This document shows positions 25,701 to 31,913 of a stretch of DNA of 64,000 nucleotides, one piece after another. Source of the DNA: Saturnia japonica (Eukaryota; Arthropoda; Insecta; Lepidoptera; Saturniidae); NCBI GenBank assembly GCA_033032175.1, contig CM065314.1, positions 2,356,001 to 2,420,000 of the forward strand, read 5' to 3'. The position numbers and the translations under genes were made by a program. The notes below the pieces were generated by a model that saw only the letters and a list, made by a program, of their open reading frames with translations, ran no database searches and was not told the DNA's origin. Every line of letters begins with the position of its first letter. Position 1 is the first letter of the stretch.

Positions 25701-26089
25701 TCTTTGGCACGCTCTTTATCCTAAACAGCTTGATGGATTTTAGCATACGTGGTGTCGTTAGGTTCGTCTTAATTGTGGGAGTGACATAGACTATATATTA
25801 TTTAAGTACGACGTCTGGGAATCAAATAAAAAGCAAAAAAGTTTTTGTTTCCTTTTTAATAATTTATCTAGTTGTTCTTGAATGCAATTTAATAATTTAG
25901 TATTTCTGATGATTTGCACCGGCAGGGTCACGCTTTGCAATGCTAGCCGCTAAAGTGTTCCTGGTGAGGTTCCTCAGGATGTACCGGACTCGGTTTCCAC
26001 CAGGTCGCGGCGCTTCGCGGCTATCACCGAGAGCATTCATCCTCCGTCCGGCCGATGGCTATCAACTGATCGTTGAACCGAGATGTTAA
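7531..26089 (+). CDS. cytochrome P450 copy 1 (CYP3 clan, CYP9-like), ten exons
   Basis: The predicted product is a microsomal heme monooxygenase that would use cytochrome P450 reductase at the ER membrane. Family members oxidise plant toxins, insecticides and endogenous lipids; the substrate here is unknown. Joined coding exons are 7531-7724, 18933-19096, 19840-19994, 20943-21116, 21973-22111, 22886-22939, 23120-23341, 23700-23800, 24626-24794 and 25926-26089. They give 511 residues in one frame with GT-AG introns throughout. Visible features are a hydrophobic anchor (residues 2-15), a proline-rich hinge LPPVPFLGN, WRSMR (W123-R127), AGYDTT (310-315), EVLR (368-371), PERF (430-433) and FGTGPRHCIG with heme ligand C456. 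Intron 1 is 11.2 kb because of a Bel/Pao insertion 23 nt before exon 2. R294 replaces the usual Gly before FTDDD. The family assignment is by motif only, so no symbol is given. Confidence 0.93.
8090..8705 (+). repeat. degenerate tandem repeat, about five units
   Basis: Five diverged units of roughly 105-135 bp each contain a GATTTTGATNAAATTTTG-like core, then ACACGGGAA, then an ATTGATNGGCTATAAGAATT-like block followed by TTAATATTACTTT. Cores lie near 8118, 8247, 8377, 8513 and 8620. Confidence 0.55.
9365..9680 (+). repeat. block shared with intergenic 30960-31905
   Basis: Runs from ATTACATTTTATATATAACC through CGCGTCATACGCCAACATCA to GGTTAACGCATCTACACATA. The intergenic counterpart has the same order and strand, but an R2 element (31102-31744) has been inserted into it. 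No coding signal is visible. Confidence 0.65.
10100..10390 (+). repeat. R2-like repeat, 3' portion
   Basis: Contains GGGACGATTTTGATGAAAAT, GATTAGCGCGTTCAAACAAA and a degraded tail similar to the R2 ends at 31740 and 55705. The R2 head (CTAGCTGACCCGCG) is missing. Confidence 0.4.
10400..10500 (+). repeat. R5 repeat fragment
   Basis: Reads GGAGTTTTTGGCGGGATCTT followed by AGTGACATGTGGTTTTTATT and a CCCTTTATTATTTAATATTA block. Only the 5' part of the family is present. Confidence 0.55.
10650..10775 (-). repeat. R4 repeat fragment
   Basis: Inverted copy with GGACCTTCGTAGATACACTA followed by TTGAAGTTGATTTTCTTTTT. It matches the R4 head read on the other strand. Confidence 0.5.
10795..11120 (-). 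repeat. R6 interspersed repeat
   Basis: Read on the minus strand it contains GTGACAATGTCAATATTTT-like, TTCAATGGCACTGGTCG, GCCAAATCTCA and GCTTTTGCTTCACGTATTAA blocks. The same order occurs on the + strand at 49455-49815, 54018-54380 and 62024-62385. Confidence 0.6.
11565..11569 (+). promoter_or_regulatory. probable original branch site of P450 copy 1 intron 1 (displaced)
   Basis: CTAAC matches the metazoan branch-point consensus. If the LTR element and one target copy are ignored, its branch adenosine lies 24 nt before the exon 2 acceptor AG. The insertion now places it more than 7 kb upstream. This is a consensus match, not a demonstrated branch point. Confidence 0.4.
11575..12089 (-). repeat. 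Bel/Pao 3' LTR
   Basis: 515 bp with ends TGTTCCGGCC and GCCCAAACA on the + strand. By eye it is identical to the LTR at 18395-18909. On the coding (minus) strand it is the downstream LTR. Confidence 0.93.
12090..12325 (-). other. Bel/Pao 3' spacer with polypurine tract
   Basis: Lies between the Gag-Pol stop and the 3' LTR. The minus strand has GCCGGGGGC followed by TA right at the LTR, as expected for plus-strand priming. A hydrophobic 81-codon minus-strand frame (12074-12319) runs into the LTR. It has no recognisable envelope feature and I do not call it a gene. Confidence 0.6.
12326..17590 (-). CDS. Bel/Pao Gag-Pol polyprotein, 1754 aa, uninterrupted
   Basis: One frame encodes all the proteins needed for retrotransposition. 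Residues 1-330 form Gag, with a DUF1759-like region from about 110. Cys/His knuckles lie at about 338-405 (CPMC; CVTC...CGSC...HH). An aspartic protease follows with DSG at 494-496. The reverse transcriptase has its first Asp at 833 and YMDD at 909-912, and a Peptidase_A17-type Pao linker lies at about 1000-1070. RNase H acidic residues are D1083, E1126, D1158 and D1204. The integrase has an HHCC zinc site (H1385, H1390, C1420, C1423), catalytic D1456, D1522 and E1576, and a DUF5641-like C-terminal domain at about 1670-1750. There is no internal stop or frameshift. The ATG at 17588-17590 follows an 800-bp leader. It is expressed, if at all, from the LTR at 18395-18909. Confidence 0.95.
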   Translation of the reverse strand: MAEERKLKLKIKYSETVLQSYFAQIQSMYDCSLAMKTETEEASFLVSTFNLPTLRSEFMDKLEEWNMARMELDAQYEPSFKKGEAFEDLYTRLQDKINSLKSKKVTRVHDTVKSPKIKLPSIELPKFDGNLKAWPMFIECFNNTIHNNIQLSYAEKVYYLCGQLTGKALESIAGLSPTGENYELIYTTLVDRYQDVRSLATAYLNEIFNLKKIQTPSVDGLNTFIDRFSVSVTAFEKLNIEDKLDFIYLYLALNKVDSETARLFENSVRDTKVPLYRSFVKFVKEQAKIWERTGLGSNAGEKYSFRSNNARVPMTFKPVPVPGKPIKSLVTASDGALCPMCKVASHDYFSKCTEFLKLSSKERYNIVKKNNGCVTCLSVRHRSPACNSKNSCGSCQSRSHHTLLHFPSAQSSTSLMVSSDSRSDKHGVDLVTRAVGAVGMDNVSNAGVSLCSMHSAKAHDSSRDARSFTVLLATARVRVVDPQGVSHIVRCLIDSGSQNHFITSRSCERLSLSLHQPEFPVTVHGFGGGVNRVQGVTELEFTSRFDNRVAFRIRPLVVDSITNELPTSRVDTSMLSYLSSVPLADNAFHVPGEVEMLIGAQLFPQLLLTGRVHGPSGMPDAIQTSLGFIIMGKVPTLTVSKSSRTATYCTFAELQMHDAVSKFWQLEEVPSSTSASLSKEEQECEDIYKSTTTRDASGSYTVALPFKVNPTELGSSLNIAQKRFFALERKLQASPPLRKAYDDVIKEYLETGYLFPISKYDEFSEDAGYVIPHHCIVRDDKVTTKRRIVLDASAQTDKGRSLNDMLHAGPNLQGDIFTLLLNFRLFSVAFCADVRQMYLQLRVHSQFCKYLQVLYRFNPNDQLQIFQFNRVCFGLTSSPFLALRTIHQLCEDEKINFPLAAQVIKNGLYMDDVISSEESVTAATEMALQLIGMFKAGGFDLMKWSSNSPGLISQIPETQLHPHVHSFDDGGQKILGVKWEPRYDRFSFEVAPCAEVCTKRTILSAVARLWDVLGLAAPVILYAKLLLRDLWALKIDWDEPPPSNIVNNWTRFKTELQLLMKLSIPRHIGVVKNGVVTLLAFSDASEKAYGAAVYMHCQISNKISVNLLCAKSRVAPLKTVSIARLELCAALLMSKLVRVVLNSYVDRCEINRIFAFTDSTVALHWIHSSPHRWKTFVANRIAKIHDNLSPSHFFHIPGKDNPSDCLSRGLTPTQLLEHQLWFNGPPWIQKESSKWPIEPFKKDTDVAVLEAKTVSMTAVVLPEPLLYTLSQRVSSWPKLLRIVVYVLRFVRKLNSKGIPNTEDLDQAEVAVISVLQTVHFADTISAIRAGKLYSKSLQKLRPFLVDGVLRVGGRLENADLTFDHKHPIVLPRKDHVVNLIIDYTHRKHCHAGPHLLLSILRHRFWILAGRNIVRSRVHLCNICFRARPRNCTPPVMADLPACRLQVSKPFSHTGLDYCGPINITLTRKRGVRSQKAYICVFVCLTTRAVHVELVPDLSTEAFLNALKRFLGRRGPVDKLFSDNGTNFVGARAYLNEIYTFLRTQSHTKQWDTELSIQRIQWQMIPPNAPHFGGGWEATVKSFKTHLFRVIGVQILTYEELLTVLIQIEAVLNSRPLGQALSSDPSEPVALTPAHFLHTVPLGSLPSVPITDNIDKLRSRFLLIDKLVQSYWSRWSEEYLNTLQARQKWLTDSNPIKKGTVVLIMKNNTAPLHWPLGIIQETYPGSDRRTRVVLVKTKGGMLKRAVVRLCPLPSQ
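17591..18394 (-). other. Bel/Pao 5' leader
   Basis: About 800 bp of AT-rich non-coding DNA between the 5' LTR and the Gag ATG. It presumably carries packaging and priming signals, but none can be pinned down by eye. Confidence 0.6.
18395..18909 (-). repeat. Bel/Pao 5' LTR (promoter LTR)
   Basis: 515 bp, apparently identical to 11575-12089. Its + strand end lies 5 bp of target duplication plus 18 nt before exon 2 of P450 copy 1. On the minus strand it would drive Gag-Pol transcription away from exon 2. Confidence 0.93.
18933..19096 (+). CDS. P450 copy 1, exon 2
   Basis: Acceptor ATTTCCAG|G, donor ACTG|GTTAGT. It completes the Arg codon and encodes RYFGLYQYL...VPRDPELIRQIM through GRNLIMLTG, the helix A to B' region including part of SRS1. 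The acceptor tract is short because the LTR element lies directly upstream. Confidence 0.92.
19097..19839 (+). other. intron 2 of P450 copy 1
   Basis: 743 nt. It contains an old retroposon-A fragment (19575-19760) that has a counterpart in the equivalent intron of copy 2. The remainder shows nothing recognisable. Confidence 0.6.
19575..19760 (-). repeat. old retroposon-A fragment in intron 2
   Basis: Carries CAGAACCTATGTACTTACTG and CACTGTATCGC, matching the CAGAACCCATGTACCTGTG...TGTATCGCGCGG blocks of the poly(A) retroposon family. A similar diverged fragment is at 45700-45840 in intron 2 of copy 2. Confidence 0.55.
19840..19994 (+). CDS. P450 copy 1, exon 3
   Basis: Acceptor ATGACAG|GT, donor ATACT|GTAAGT. 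It encodes GSNWRSMR, the helix-C heme-propionate motif (W123, R127), and TLSPAFSG, ending at DINT in phase 0. The +3 frame over this interval is a shadow. Confidence 0.93.
19995..20942 (+). other. intron 3 of P450 copy 1
   Basis: 948 nt, AT-rich, with a TATATA run near 20195. No mobile element is recognised, in contrast to copy 2, where a mariner occupies this intron. Confidence 0.5.
20943..21116 (+). CDS. P450 copy 1, exon 4
   Basis: Acceptor CCTGTACAG|ATT, donor ATGAGG|GTAAAC, 58 codons. It encodes ITMAYVNDVIASCAFGF through ENMKSVMR (helices E to G region, partly SRS2). Confidence 0.92.
21117..21972 (+). other. intron 4 of P450 copy 1
   Basis: 856 nt. Near 21310-21345 it contains GTAATACATCGTGAAGAAAC, a relic of a common lepidopteran repeat that also occurs in intron 4 of copy 2 (AATATCGTGAGGAAACTTG at 48670-48688). 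Nothing else is recognised. Confidence 0.45.
21973..22111 (+). CDS. P450 copy 1, exon 5
   Basis: Acceptor AAATTTCAG|TTG, donor CAAG|GTATGT. It encodes LLNVKIISTQDAEQFSQLF through ILVDAAQ and one base of a Gly codon (phase 1). Confidence 0.92.
22112..22885 (+). other. intron 5 of P450 copy 1
   Basis: 774 nt. The segment at about 22580-22830 (AAATACAGTTTAATATGGGT, AGTAGACAATACTTAAGCAA, ATCCAAATTGGTTCCAAT) matches intergenic 34805-35045 in the same strand. The 100-codon ORF starting at 22688 lies mostly in this shared non-coding block. Confidence 0.55.
22886..22939 (+). CDS. P450 copy 1, exon 6 (54 nt)
   Basis: Acceptor TATTCTCAG|GG, donor CCGAGA|GTAAGC. It encodes GKAKEYDGDNNNGTKGSE plus one base of codon 294. 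Its length matches copy 2 exactly. The last exon base is A, where copy 2 has G. This gives Arg instead of Gly and a slightly weaker donor. Confidence 0.85.
23120..23341 (+). CDS. P450 copy 1, exon 7
   Basis: Acceptor ATTTCCAG|GA, donor TTGTG|GTTAGT. It encodes FTDDDLVAQAVLFY, the helix-I oxygen-activation motif AGYDTT, and the region through YLDMCIC, ending inside the Glu of ExxR. Confidence 0.94.
23342..23699 (+). other. intron 7 of P450 copy 1
   Basis: 358 nt of AT-rich sequence with no element recognised. In copy 2 the same intron is 1.8 kb and holds R2 and R1 repeats. Confidence 0.5.
23700..23800 (+). CDS. P450 copy 1, exon 8
   Basis: Acceptor ATTTTCAG|AG, donor CTCGTG|GTAAGT. It encodes EVLR (ExxR) and LWPLVGSSDRR, which corresponds to SRS5. 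It was missed by simple ORF calling because it is only 101 nt. It is among the least conserved exons relative to copy 2 (14 of 33 residues differ). Confidence 0.92.
23953..24440 (+). repeat. R1 interspersed repeat in intron 8
   Basis: Head ACTAGCTGTGCCCGAGGCTT, middle TAAGTCATTTAAGCGCCC, a CGGAACAAACAGACAGAC run, and tail TTCAATTTTATTAACTGTCT. It fills most of intron 8 (23801-24625). Confidence 0.7.
24626..24794 (+). CDS. P450 copy 1, exon 9
   Basis: Acceptor CTTCCAG|GCT, donor ATAG|GTGATT. It encodes WIPIYSIHRDEKYWPEP, PERFAPD and the heme loop FGTGPRHCI with ligand Cys456. The intron splits the Gly codon of the loop. It is nearly identical to exon 9 of copy 2. Confidence 0.95.
24795..25925 (+). 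other. intron 9 of P450 copy 1
   Basis: 1,131 nt. It holds a LINE C-terminus relic on the minus strand (25180-25500). ORFs here on the + strand (24833-25476) have no P450 content. The rest is featureless AT-rich DNA. Confidence 0.55.
25180..25500 (-). pseudogene. LINE C-terminus relic in intron 9
   Basis: One minus-strand frame reads VYNKIPDHIREEE followed by FKTHLMNKYFYSITELI. This resembles the C-terminal end of Jockey/CR1-type LINE reverse-transcriptase proteins. It is broken by frameshifts into the upstream ORF that ends near 25227. The resemblance is from family knowledge, unchecked by search. Confidence 0.4.
25926..26089 (+). CDS. P450 copy 1, exon 10 (terminal)
   Basis: Acceptor ACCGGCAG|GG, stop TAA at 26087-26089. 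It completes HCIG and encodes SRFAMLAAKVFLVRFLRMY (helix L) through LIVEPRC. An AATAAA at 26160-26165 is a reasonable polyadenylation signal. Confidence 0.93.
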
Positions 26090-26159
26090 ATATTTATTAA
26101 AAAGTATACTACAGTCAATGGTTTTTTTAAATATTCAACTACTTTTTTTTTAGAATATA

Positions 26160-26165
26160 AATAAA
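26160..26165 (+). terminator. candidate poly(A) signal of P450 copy 1
   Basis: AATAAA lies 71 nt after the stop codon. It is in the expected place, but AATAAA is common in AT-rich DNA. Confidence 0.4.
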
Positions 26166-26719
26166 TATTGCGGCGATGATACATCCACCGAAGTGAATCT
26201 CTTTTGGTTTGTCGCCTTTTGGGATCAGCTAGTGTACTGCTGCTGTTGTTGGGGTGTTTGCAAGTCGGCATAAGAACGGCCACTGTCGATGAGTTACCAA
26301 TCTCTCGGTCGTTGCCACTGTTTTTGGATTATACTGTTCTTACCATCAGTCAGAGAGAGGATACTTTGCCGCGATATGATAAAAAAAAATTGGCCTTGAC
26401 ATAATAGAGTTTTGAAGTTCAGAATATCCTCATAGTACCCATTATCACTTCATACTGTATAAACTCGGTTTGCTACCTTGCATGCATTACGCACACGTGG
26501 ACGTTTATGGTATGGTGATTGATGAACCGGTAGTGCCAGTTCATACAACCTACGTATGTGCTACTTTCCCTTTAATATTACTGTGCCTTTGAACGACAAC
26601 TTCCACCGTGTAGCTTTCATTTCATATATTTGTTACATTTACATACATTCCAAGTATAACGTTTAGGAAAGGATATCAAAATTAGGATTATTTCAAATTT
26701 ATGACGTAATCCTTATCCA
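26166..26719. other. intergenic, no gene recognised
   Basis: A frame around 26204-26404 has a leucine-rich start resembling a signal peptide (SASVLLLLLGCLQVG) but no ATG in a good context and no recognisable domain. Nothing else stands out. Confidence 0.4.
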
Positions 26720-27047
26720 TCTATACAATTAATAAAATTGAAGTGTCTGTTGTAATGTCAAAATAACGGCTTTTTACTCAATGCATATGAAAGTATAATA
26801 CACGGTACTTAAAACAAAAAACTAATTTTGTTTATTTTTGTCTCTGTTTGAGCCGGCTAATCTCTGAATGGGTTGGACCGATTTTGACAGGACTTTCACT
26901 TGCAAATAGCTGATGTTATACGGAGAGATAGGGTTCCGCGAAAAAAAGCTTCAAAATAATCGGCAGATGACTTCTGTGGTTGGAAGCGATGTCACCACAA
27001 TACCGATATTCTGTAGTCCACGTGAGTGTGTCCGTTGGAACAGCTAA
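26720..27047 (-). repeat. R1 repeat, inverted and diverged
   Basis: The + strand begins ATCTATACAATTAATAAAATTGAAG, the R1 tail inverted (stretch 26719-26740), and ends near GTCCACGTGAGTGTG...CAGCTAAT, the R1 head inverted. The middle is shortened. Confidence 0.55.
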
Positions 27048-27271
27048 TTGTATATAAGTTTACAAAGGCCTTTTAAGATGATCCTCTACCTTCAGTGATT
27101 GATTAAATTAGTCCCCTCAGACATAGCGTCGATTGACATGGATCCCTGAGTTAAGATTAGCACTTTAGGAAAGCTTCTTAAACTGATAAAGTTGACAATC
27201 TGTTTTCAAATGACTGTCAATATTCCTAATAACATTTCGTATTAAACTGTCATCATAATCATCAATATATT

Positions 27272-27600
27272 TGTAGCGACATCTCTCGCCACAACTGACG
27301 CATCAACGCATCGACACAACTACGTAGCGACACATAGCGACATCTATCGAGCCACATAGGACGCATCCTACTATCCTACATTGCGCTATAGAAATTAACT
27401 CTATCGTTGAGTATATATACAAGAACCCGACTACAACAGTTGGGCAAGTCCGGTGAAGCTGTATAGCCGCAGCGGCTCCTGTTTTTGGATAGGACCCCTA
27501 AGAATAACAGTGTAGTCAGTACAAAAAAAAAAAAAAAAAAAAACAACAGTTGGGGCAGCTGCCTGCCAGACGTAGCACCCGTCTGGCCGGAGGATCCTCC
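27272..27600 (-). mobile_element. solo LTR of the TRIM family, split by a retroposon
   Basis: The + strand starts TGTAGCGACATCTCTCG and follows the inverted 194-bp LTR of the 44012-44968 element through GTATATATACAAGAACCCGA. After a poly(A) insertion it resumes GCAGCTGCCTGCCAGAC and ends near GGAGGATCCTCC. The last 20 or so bp of the LTR are missing where R6 sequence begins. Confidence 0.75.
27445..27542 (+). mobile_element. short poly(A) retroposon-A copy inside the solo LTR
   Basis: A 98-bp, 5'-truncated copy from CAAGTCCGGTGAAGCTGTAT to a run of A. It is flanked by a perfect 12-bp target duplication ACAACAGTTGGG at 27433-27444 and 27543-27554. This is a textbook product of target-primed reverse transcription. 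Confidence 0.85.
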
Positions 27601-27604
27601 GGAA

Positions 27605-27772
27605 CTTAGACTCCCCCGAAATATTGACATTGTCACTCAAGGAAAAGTGACAGTAAGTGATGTAAATAATACTCATTGTTTAGGTTCATGAATACTGCAA
27701 ATGTCAAACAGAAAATAGTCTATGATCAAAAAGTCGCTTGTTGAATTTCGATCTTAGGGCGATCGTTAGTTA
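27605..27772 (-). repeat. R6 repeat, partial
   Basis: The minus strand contains TTTTTGATCATAGACTATTT, TTTGACATTTGCAGTATTCA and GTGACAATGTCAATATTTC blocks, the R6 5' half. It abuts the truncated solo LTR. Confidence 0.55.
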
Positions 27773-28085
27773 TAATGGTTGCCTAGAATTTACTTGAGAT
27801 TGTAATGAAATGCTGTAAGTACAAAGTCAAGTATAAAGAAGCAATAACTACTTACCTTCAGGAGTACTAAATAAAAACTGTAAAAATAAAGCAAACAATA
27901 GTAAAGTAAGTCATGACTGCGAAGCCATTAAAGCTTCTAGAAGTTTCATCCCACAATACAGCAGTAAATGAGCACAATACATCCATTATTTCATTTTAAT
28001 TAACGACACGACCTACAATTATGCTGCAAATGATTAGCGAGGAGAACGCTTCAAGCTGAAATGTTTTGTCTATAATAAACATTGA

Positions 28086-28322
28086 GAAATTGCCTTCATT
28101 ATAGAATAAACAAAAGCATGTCTATAATATTGAAGTGAAAACTTCTTTAGAAACGTTGTGACTTGAAACATGATGAAACGAAAAAGTGACACTAAAAAGA
28201 GATGACAAATTGCTTTCATTATAGAATAAACAAAAGCACGTGTATAATATTGAAGTGAAAACTTGTTTAGAACGTTGTAACTTGAAACGTGATGAAACGA
28301 AAAAGCGACACTAAAAAGAGGT
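28086..28322. repeat. two-unit tandem repeat, period 120 bp
   Basis: Units begin AAATTGCCTTCATTATAGAA (28087) and AAATTGCTTTCATTATAGAA (28207). They run through TAATATTGAAGTGAAAACTT to CGACACTAAAAAGAG with few differences. The sequence after the second unit resembles 59770-59855. Confidence 0.7.
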
Positions 28323-28624
28323 AAACATACATCTATAGGATTTACCCTACGAGAGAACGAGATAGAATACATTATACAGGGTTAATCCAAGTCCTGATTT
28401 TCAGTACAATGATCGTCGTTGCATTGTCCCCTAGTGGTGTGACGACTAGACTTTTACGCACTGTTGGGGGACTGTAAGAGTTGTCGATAGTTCCGAGTCC
28501 CGCTAATATGCGATTTTTGAATACTAGTTTTAAAGAAGATATTTTTATGTTTTCTGAAGGTTTTACTTCTATCGCATGTGAATTGCACACAATTGTTTTT
28601 TTAAATGCATAGGCAATAAAGACT

Positions 28625-28690
28625 TTGAGTGTTTGGCGAAATCTTGATTTGTCGTGTGGTAGTTTTTATTTGAATTTATAAATTTATATA
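28625..28690 (+). repeat. R5 repeat fragment
   Basis: Short match to the R5 head: GTGTTTGGCGAAATCTTGAT, then GTGGTAGTTTTTATTTGAAT. Confidence 0.35.
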
Positions 28691-28904
28691 TGTGTTTGTT
28701 TTTCTAGTGGCGGTTGGGTCGCTCACTTTTTTCAATTTAGCTATCACCCCGCGATAAGTAACTTCTATACAGCATCTATTATCTCTTTCGATCTGCCTTT
28801 ACTGTCAGCCATAAGGGCCCTGGAACCTTAGACGGCTTTTTTAGAGTTTCATCGGGCTTGGAACATTTATTATAAATTTGCAGACGAGATAAGACGTCGC
28901 GGTC

Positions 28905-29592
28905 TTCACTGACCCGCTCGACCAAATCGAAACAGCAAACGTGTTCTATGCCACCGTCTCTCCAAACAGAGCGTGCCACCGCCCACGCCCGCGTAACCAA
29001 CCTTTCTCTCCGTAGAGGACGGGCGGTCAACTTCGCTTCCGCACACCCGTCACGTCCACCCTCTCTAGCGGCAACCCAAGCCTAGGTCCGTTCCTCGGTG
29101 TGAAGCCCTTGGGTCAGGCAGCCGCCCGCGCGATACAAGTGACGCTATACGTGCAACACTTAGCTACCCACACACAACATTACACACGTATGAACACACA
29201 CACGTGCACACCACACAGTTACATAGGTTCTGTAAGGGACCTTTTTTTTTCTTTTTTGCGCTAGTTAGACTAATGCGCTAGTTAGTATAGAAAAACCATT
29301 CCGATCACTAAATACACATACGCATGGTTCCCTCCTTCCTCCCAGGAATAGGGAATAGCATGTTAGTTAGCTCGAATTTTCTTAGGATTAGGGAATTAGA
29401 TAGATCGCGACGACCGCCCGAGCCGAGGTTCGGCCACTCTGGCACCCTCGTGCGGGTCGTCAAAAACTTTCGCGGCTGAGTGCCCTAAGCGCTCGCCCCC
29501 AAGTTCGGTGATGCTGTAAAAGCCGCAGCGGCTCTATTTTTGGATAGGGCCCTTAAGGCTAGGCTAACAGTATGGTCAGTTCTAAAAAAAAA
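28905..29592 (+). mobile_element. poly(A) retroposon-A copy (LINE-like 3' end)
   Basis: 688 bp ending in an A run, flanked by AAGACGTCGCGGTC at 28891-28904 and again directly after the poly(A) (to 29606), a 13-14-bp target duplication. Internal landmarks are CCTAGGTCCGTTCCTCGGTG, GCCGCCCGCGCGATACAAGT, CCGAGCCGAGGTTCGGCCAC and AGCCGCAGCGGCTC. Variable 5' truncation among copies suggests a LINE 3' region rather than a SINE. I see no sense-strand ORF. Confidence 0.8.
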
Positions 29593-29606
29593 AAGACGTC
29601 GCGGTC

Positions 29607-29868
29607 GCGTAGAACACGCACACATTGAAACTTTATCGGTCTGATGAAGCAAAGTAGAAGTAGCATAAATCGAAATTTCCTCCTTCTTTTAAACATTCGG
29701 TGTGTATAAATTAAATAAATTCATTCACAAGATTTCGACCCCTCGTTTTTATAAGTTTTAATATACATCAAAGCGAATACAGTAAGCGATAAACAGAAAA
29801 AATGTATAAAAGTCTAGGTCTGAGACTGATAACACCAATAACAGTGTTTGTTTTATTTTATATAGAAA
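29607..29868. other. spacer with no recognised feature
   Basis: AT-rich sequence between the retroposon target site and the next R1 element. Confidence 0.4.
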
Positions 29869-30584
29869 CAAGCTATGCCCGCGGCTGCGCTTACGTGGAC
29901 TACAGAATGACGTCGTTCGGGCACACGCTTCCGTGTTGCTACCCCCGCTTATTTTAAAGACGCTTATTGTGGGTGATCCTTAGAAGATAGACATTATTAT
30001 TATTATTCTCTCCCCGACTTCTTTGTAGGTCTTATTAATATCTACAATAATGTACATTAATTTGTAATATTTCTTATAGCTTACTTACCGTAAGCCATTT
30101 AAGCGCCCGAATTTATTCACTGTGGCAAGATTTTTTTACTTGCGCGGAACAGTAATTATTGTTCTAAAGTTAATGAAGCTTTAGTTACTTCTTATAACAT
30201 TAGCTATCTGCCAGTGAAAGTTTCATCAAAAGCGGTTCAACCGTTTCGGAGATTTACCGTAACAAACAGACAGACAGACAGAAAAATAAGGAAATATTTT
30301 TTTTATTTATTGTTTTTTTTTTTTATAAATTCCGTATATCCTTTCGTATATATTAAATAAAAACTGTTATTTTAACATTATAAACATACACTTCGATTTT
30401 ATTAATTGTTTGGTTAAACGGTATTTTTATGCATTTAGTCAAAAGATAATATTTTGATGTTACAAACAAATACTTCAAATTTATTAATTGTTTAGTTAAA
30501 TGGTTTTCTTAAATGCATTTAATTTAAAAAAAATATTTGGACATTACAAACAGACACTTCAATTTTATTAATTGTATAGATTCG
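29869..30584 (+). repeat. R1 interspersed repeat with tripled tail
   Basis: Head CAAGCTATGCCCGCGGCTGC, middle TAAGCCATTTAAGCGCCC, CGTAACAAACAGACAGACAG. The 3' tail block (ACATTATAAAC...CTTCAATTTTATTAATTG) then occurs three times, at about 30375-30411, 30457-30492 and 30541-30576. Confidence 0.7.
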
Positions 30585-30959
30585 AAAGCGAAAACAAAAG
30601 ACGATAAACGGAAGAAATATAGAATACGACTTCGTCTGTGACTGTTATCAATGATAAAACACTAATATCAATGTTTGTTTTACTTTTATCCTTTTTACAG
30701 TAATATAAATTTATTTACAGCAAAACGGCGTTTCATTACCTACGAATATAACAATACATATATCAGGGCAAATTAACTGATAAATAAAATGCATCGGTTA
30801 AATTGGCAAACTGAACTGTGCTAGCAAGCGGAGCGGGATCGACAGCCGACGGCAGTGCGAGCCGCACTCCACAACGTTTAGAACTTTAATTAAACTGTCA
30901 TCCAATATGATTGGATGTCCGATGCACTGTTTACGTGAAAAAATATAATAAGAGATATG

Positions 30960-31905
30960 TAGTCAATTACATTTTATATATAGACGCGTCATACACCAAC
31001 ATCATTGCACTAAAAACAGCGCAATTAAACTATACATAATGATTGCAGTTATATAGTACGCAAAAAGGGATGGAATATGAAAGACATTATAATATGTTAT
31101 TACTAGCTGACCCGCGCAACTTGTTTGCGTCATATAAGAGAGAGATAGAGAGTGAAAGGGTTAGAGAGAGTGGGTCGTAAGCACTGTATTATATGTACCG
31201 CCCGCATACCGCATTATTCTGCATAATAAAAATGCGCTCGCGATACTTGATCATTATTTTGCTGCGGAGTTATTTTAAAACTGTTATATCTTCTAAAATA
31301 TTCATTTAAATCAATTACTGTAGATGGTAATTTTGTTCAAAATTATATACTTGTGATGAATAACGTATTTATTTCAAAAACACCTTCGCAAATAATTAAT
31401 TATTTTAGAACAACAGCCATATGCTGATGCAGACTTCTTTTAGAACTTTTTAAGGGAAACAATTCCATCATACAATATTGTTGCATAACTTTAACCATTC
31501 ACCCAGCTCACGCAGTGGAAACTCTCAAAAGGAATAACTTTTCCTCGTTTTTGCAATATTTTACATTAATGCTTCGCTCCTATTCGTCATAGCGTGATTT
31601 TATATAGCCTTATAGCCTTCCTCGATAAATGGGCTATCCAACACTAAAACATTTGTTTCATTCGAACCAGTAGTTCCTTAGATTAGCGTGTTCAGTGTTC
31701 AACCAAACAAACAAACTCTTCAGCTTTATAATATTAGTATAGATTGTTGGTAGAACCCAATGAATATATATTTTGAGTTGTAATGACGTGCAACTGCGAC
31801 ACTGGACAATACGTGACTAAGAGAATGTTAGGCAATTACCTGACTTTAATATTGCCAAAATAAAGCGCGGCTAACGCATCTACACTTATAAAAACATCTT
31901 AGGAA
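30960..31905 (+). repeat. block shared with P450 copy 1 intron 1, interrupted by R2
   Basis: Matches 9365-9680: CGCGTCATACACCAACATCA on one side, and after the R2 insertion CAATACGTGACTAAGAGAAT and GGCTAACGCATCTACACTTA on the other. It shows what the site looked like before R2 landed. Confidence 0.65.
31102..31744 (+). repeat. R2 interspersed repeat (CTAGCTGACCCGCG family)
   Basis: Head ACTAGCTGACCCGCGCAACT, a block TCCTCGATAAATGGGCTATC, and tail ACAAACTCTTCAGCTTTATA ending ATATTAGTATAGA. About 640 bp. A full-length relative is at 55057-55708. Confidence 0.7.
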
Positions 31906-31913
31906 TTAGTACT

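Noticed and set aside
26204..26404. ORF with signal-peptide-like leucine run
   Set aside because: No ATG in a sensible place, no cysteines or domain, and low-complexity downstream sequence.
28779..29030. Minus-strand ORF at the start of a retroposon-A copy
   Set aside because: It is antisense to the poly(A) orientation and crosses the target-site boundary, so it cannot be a gene of the element.
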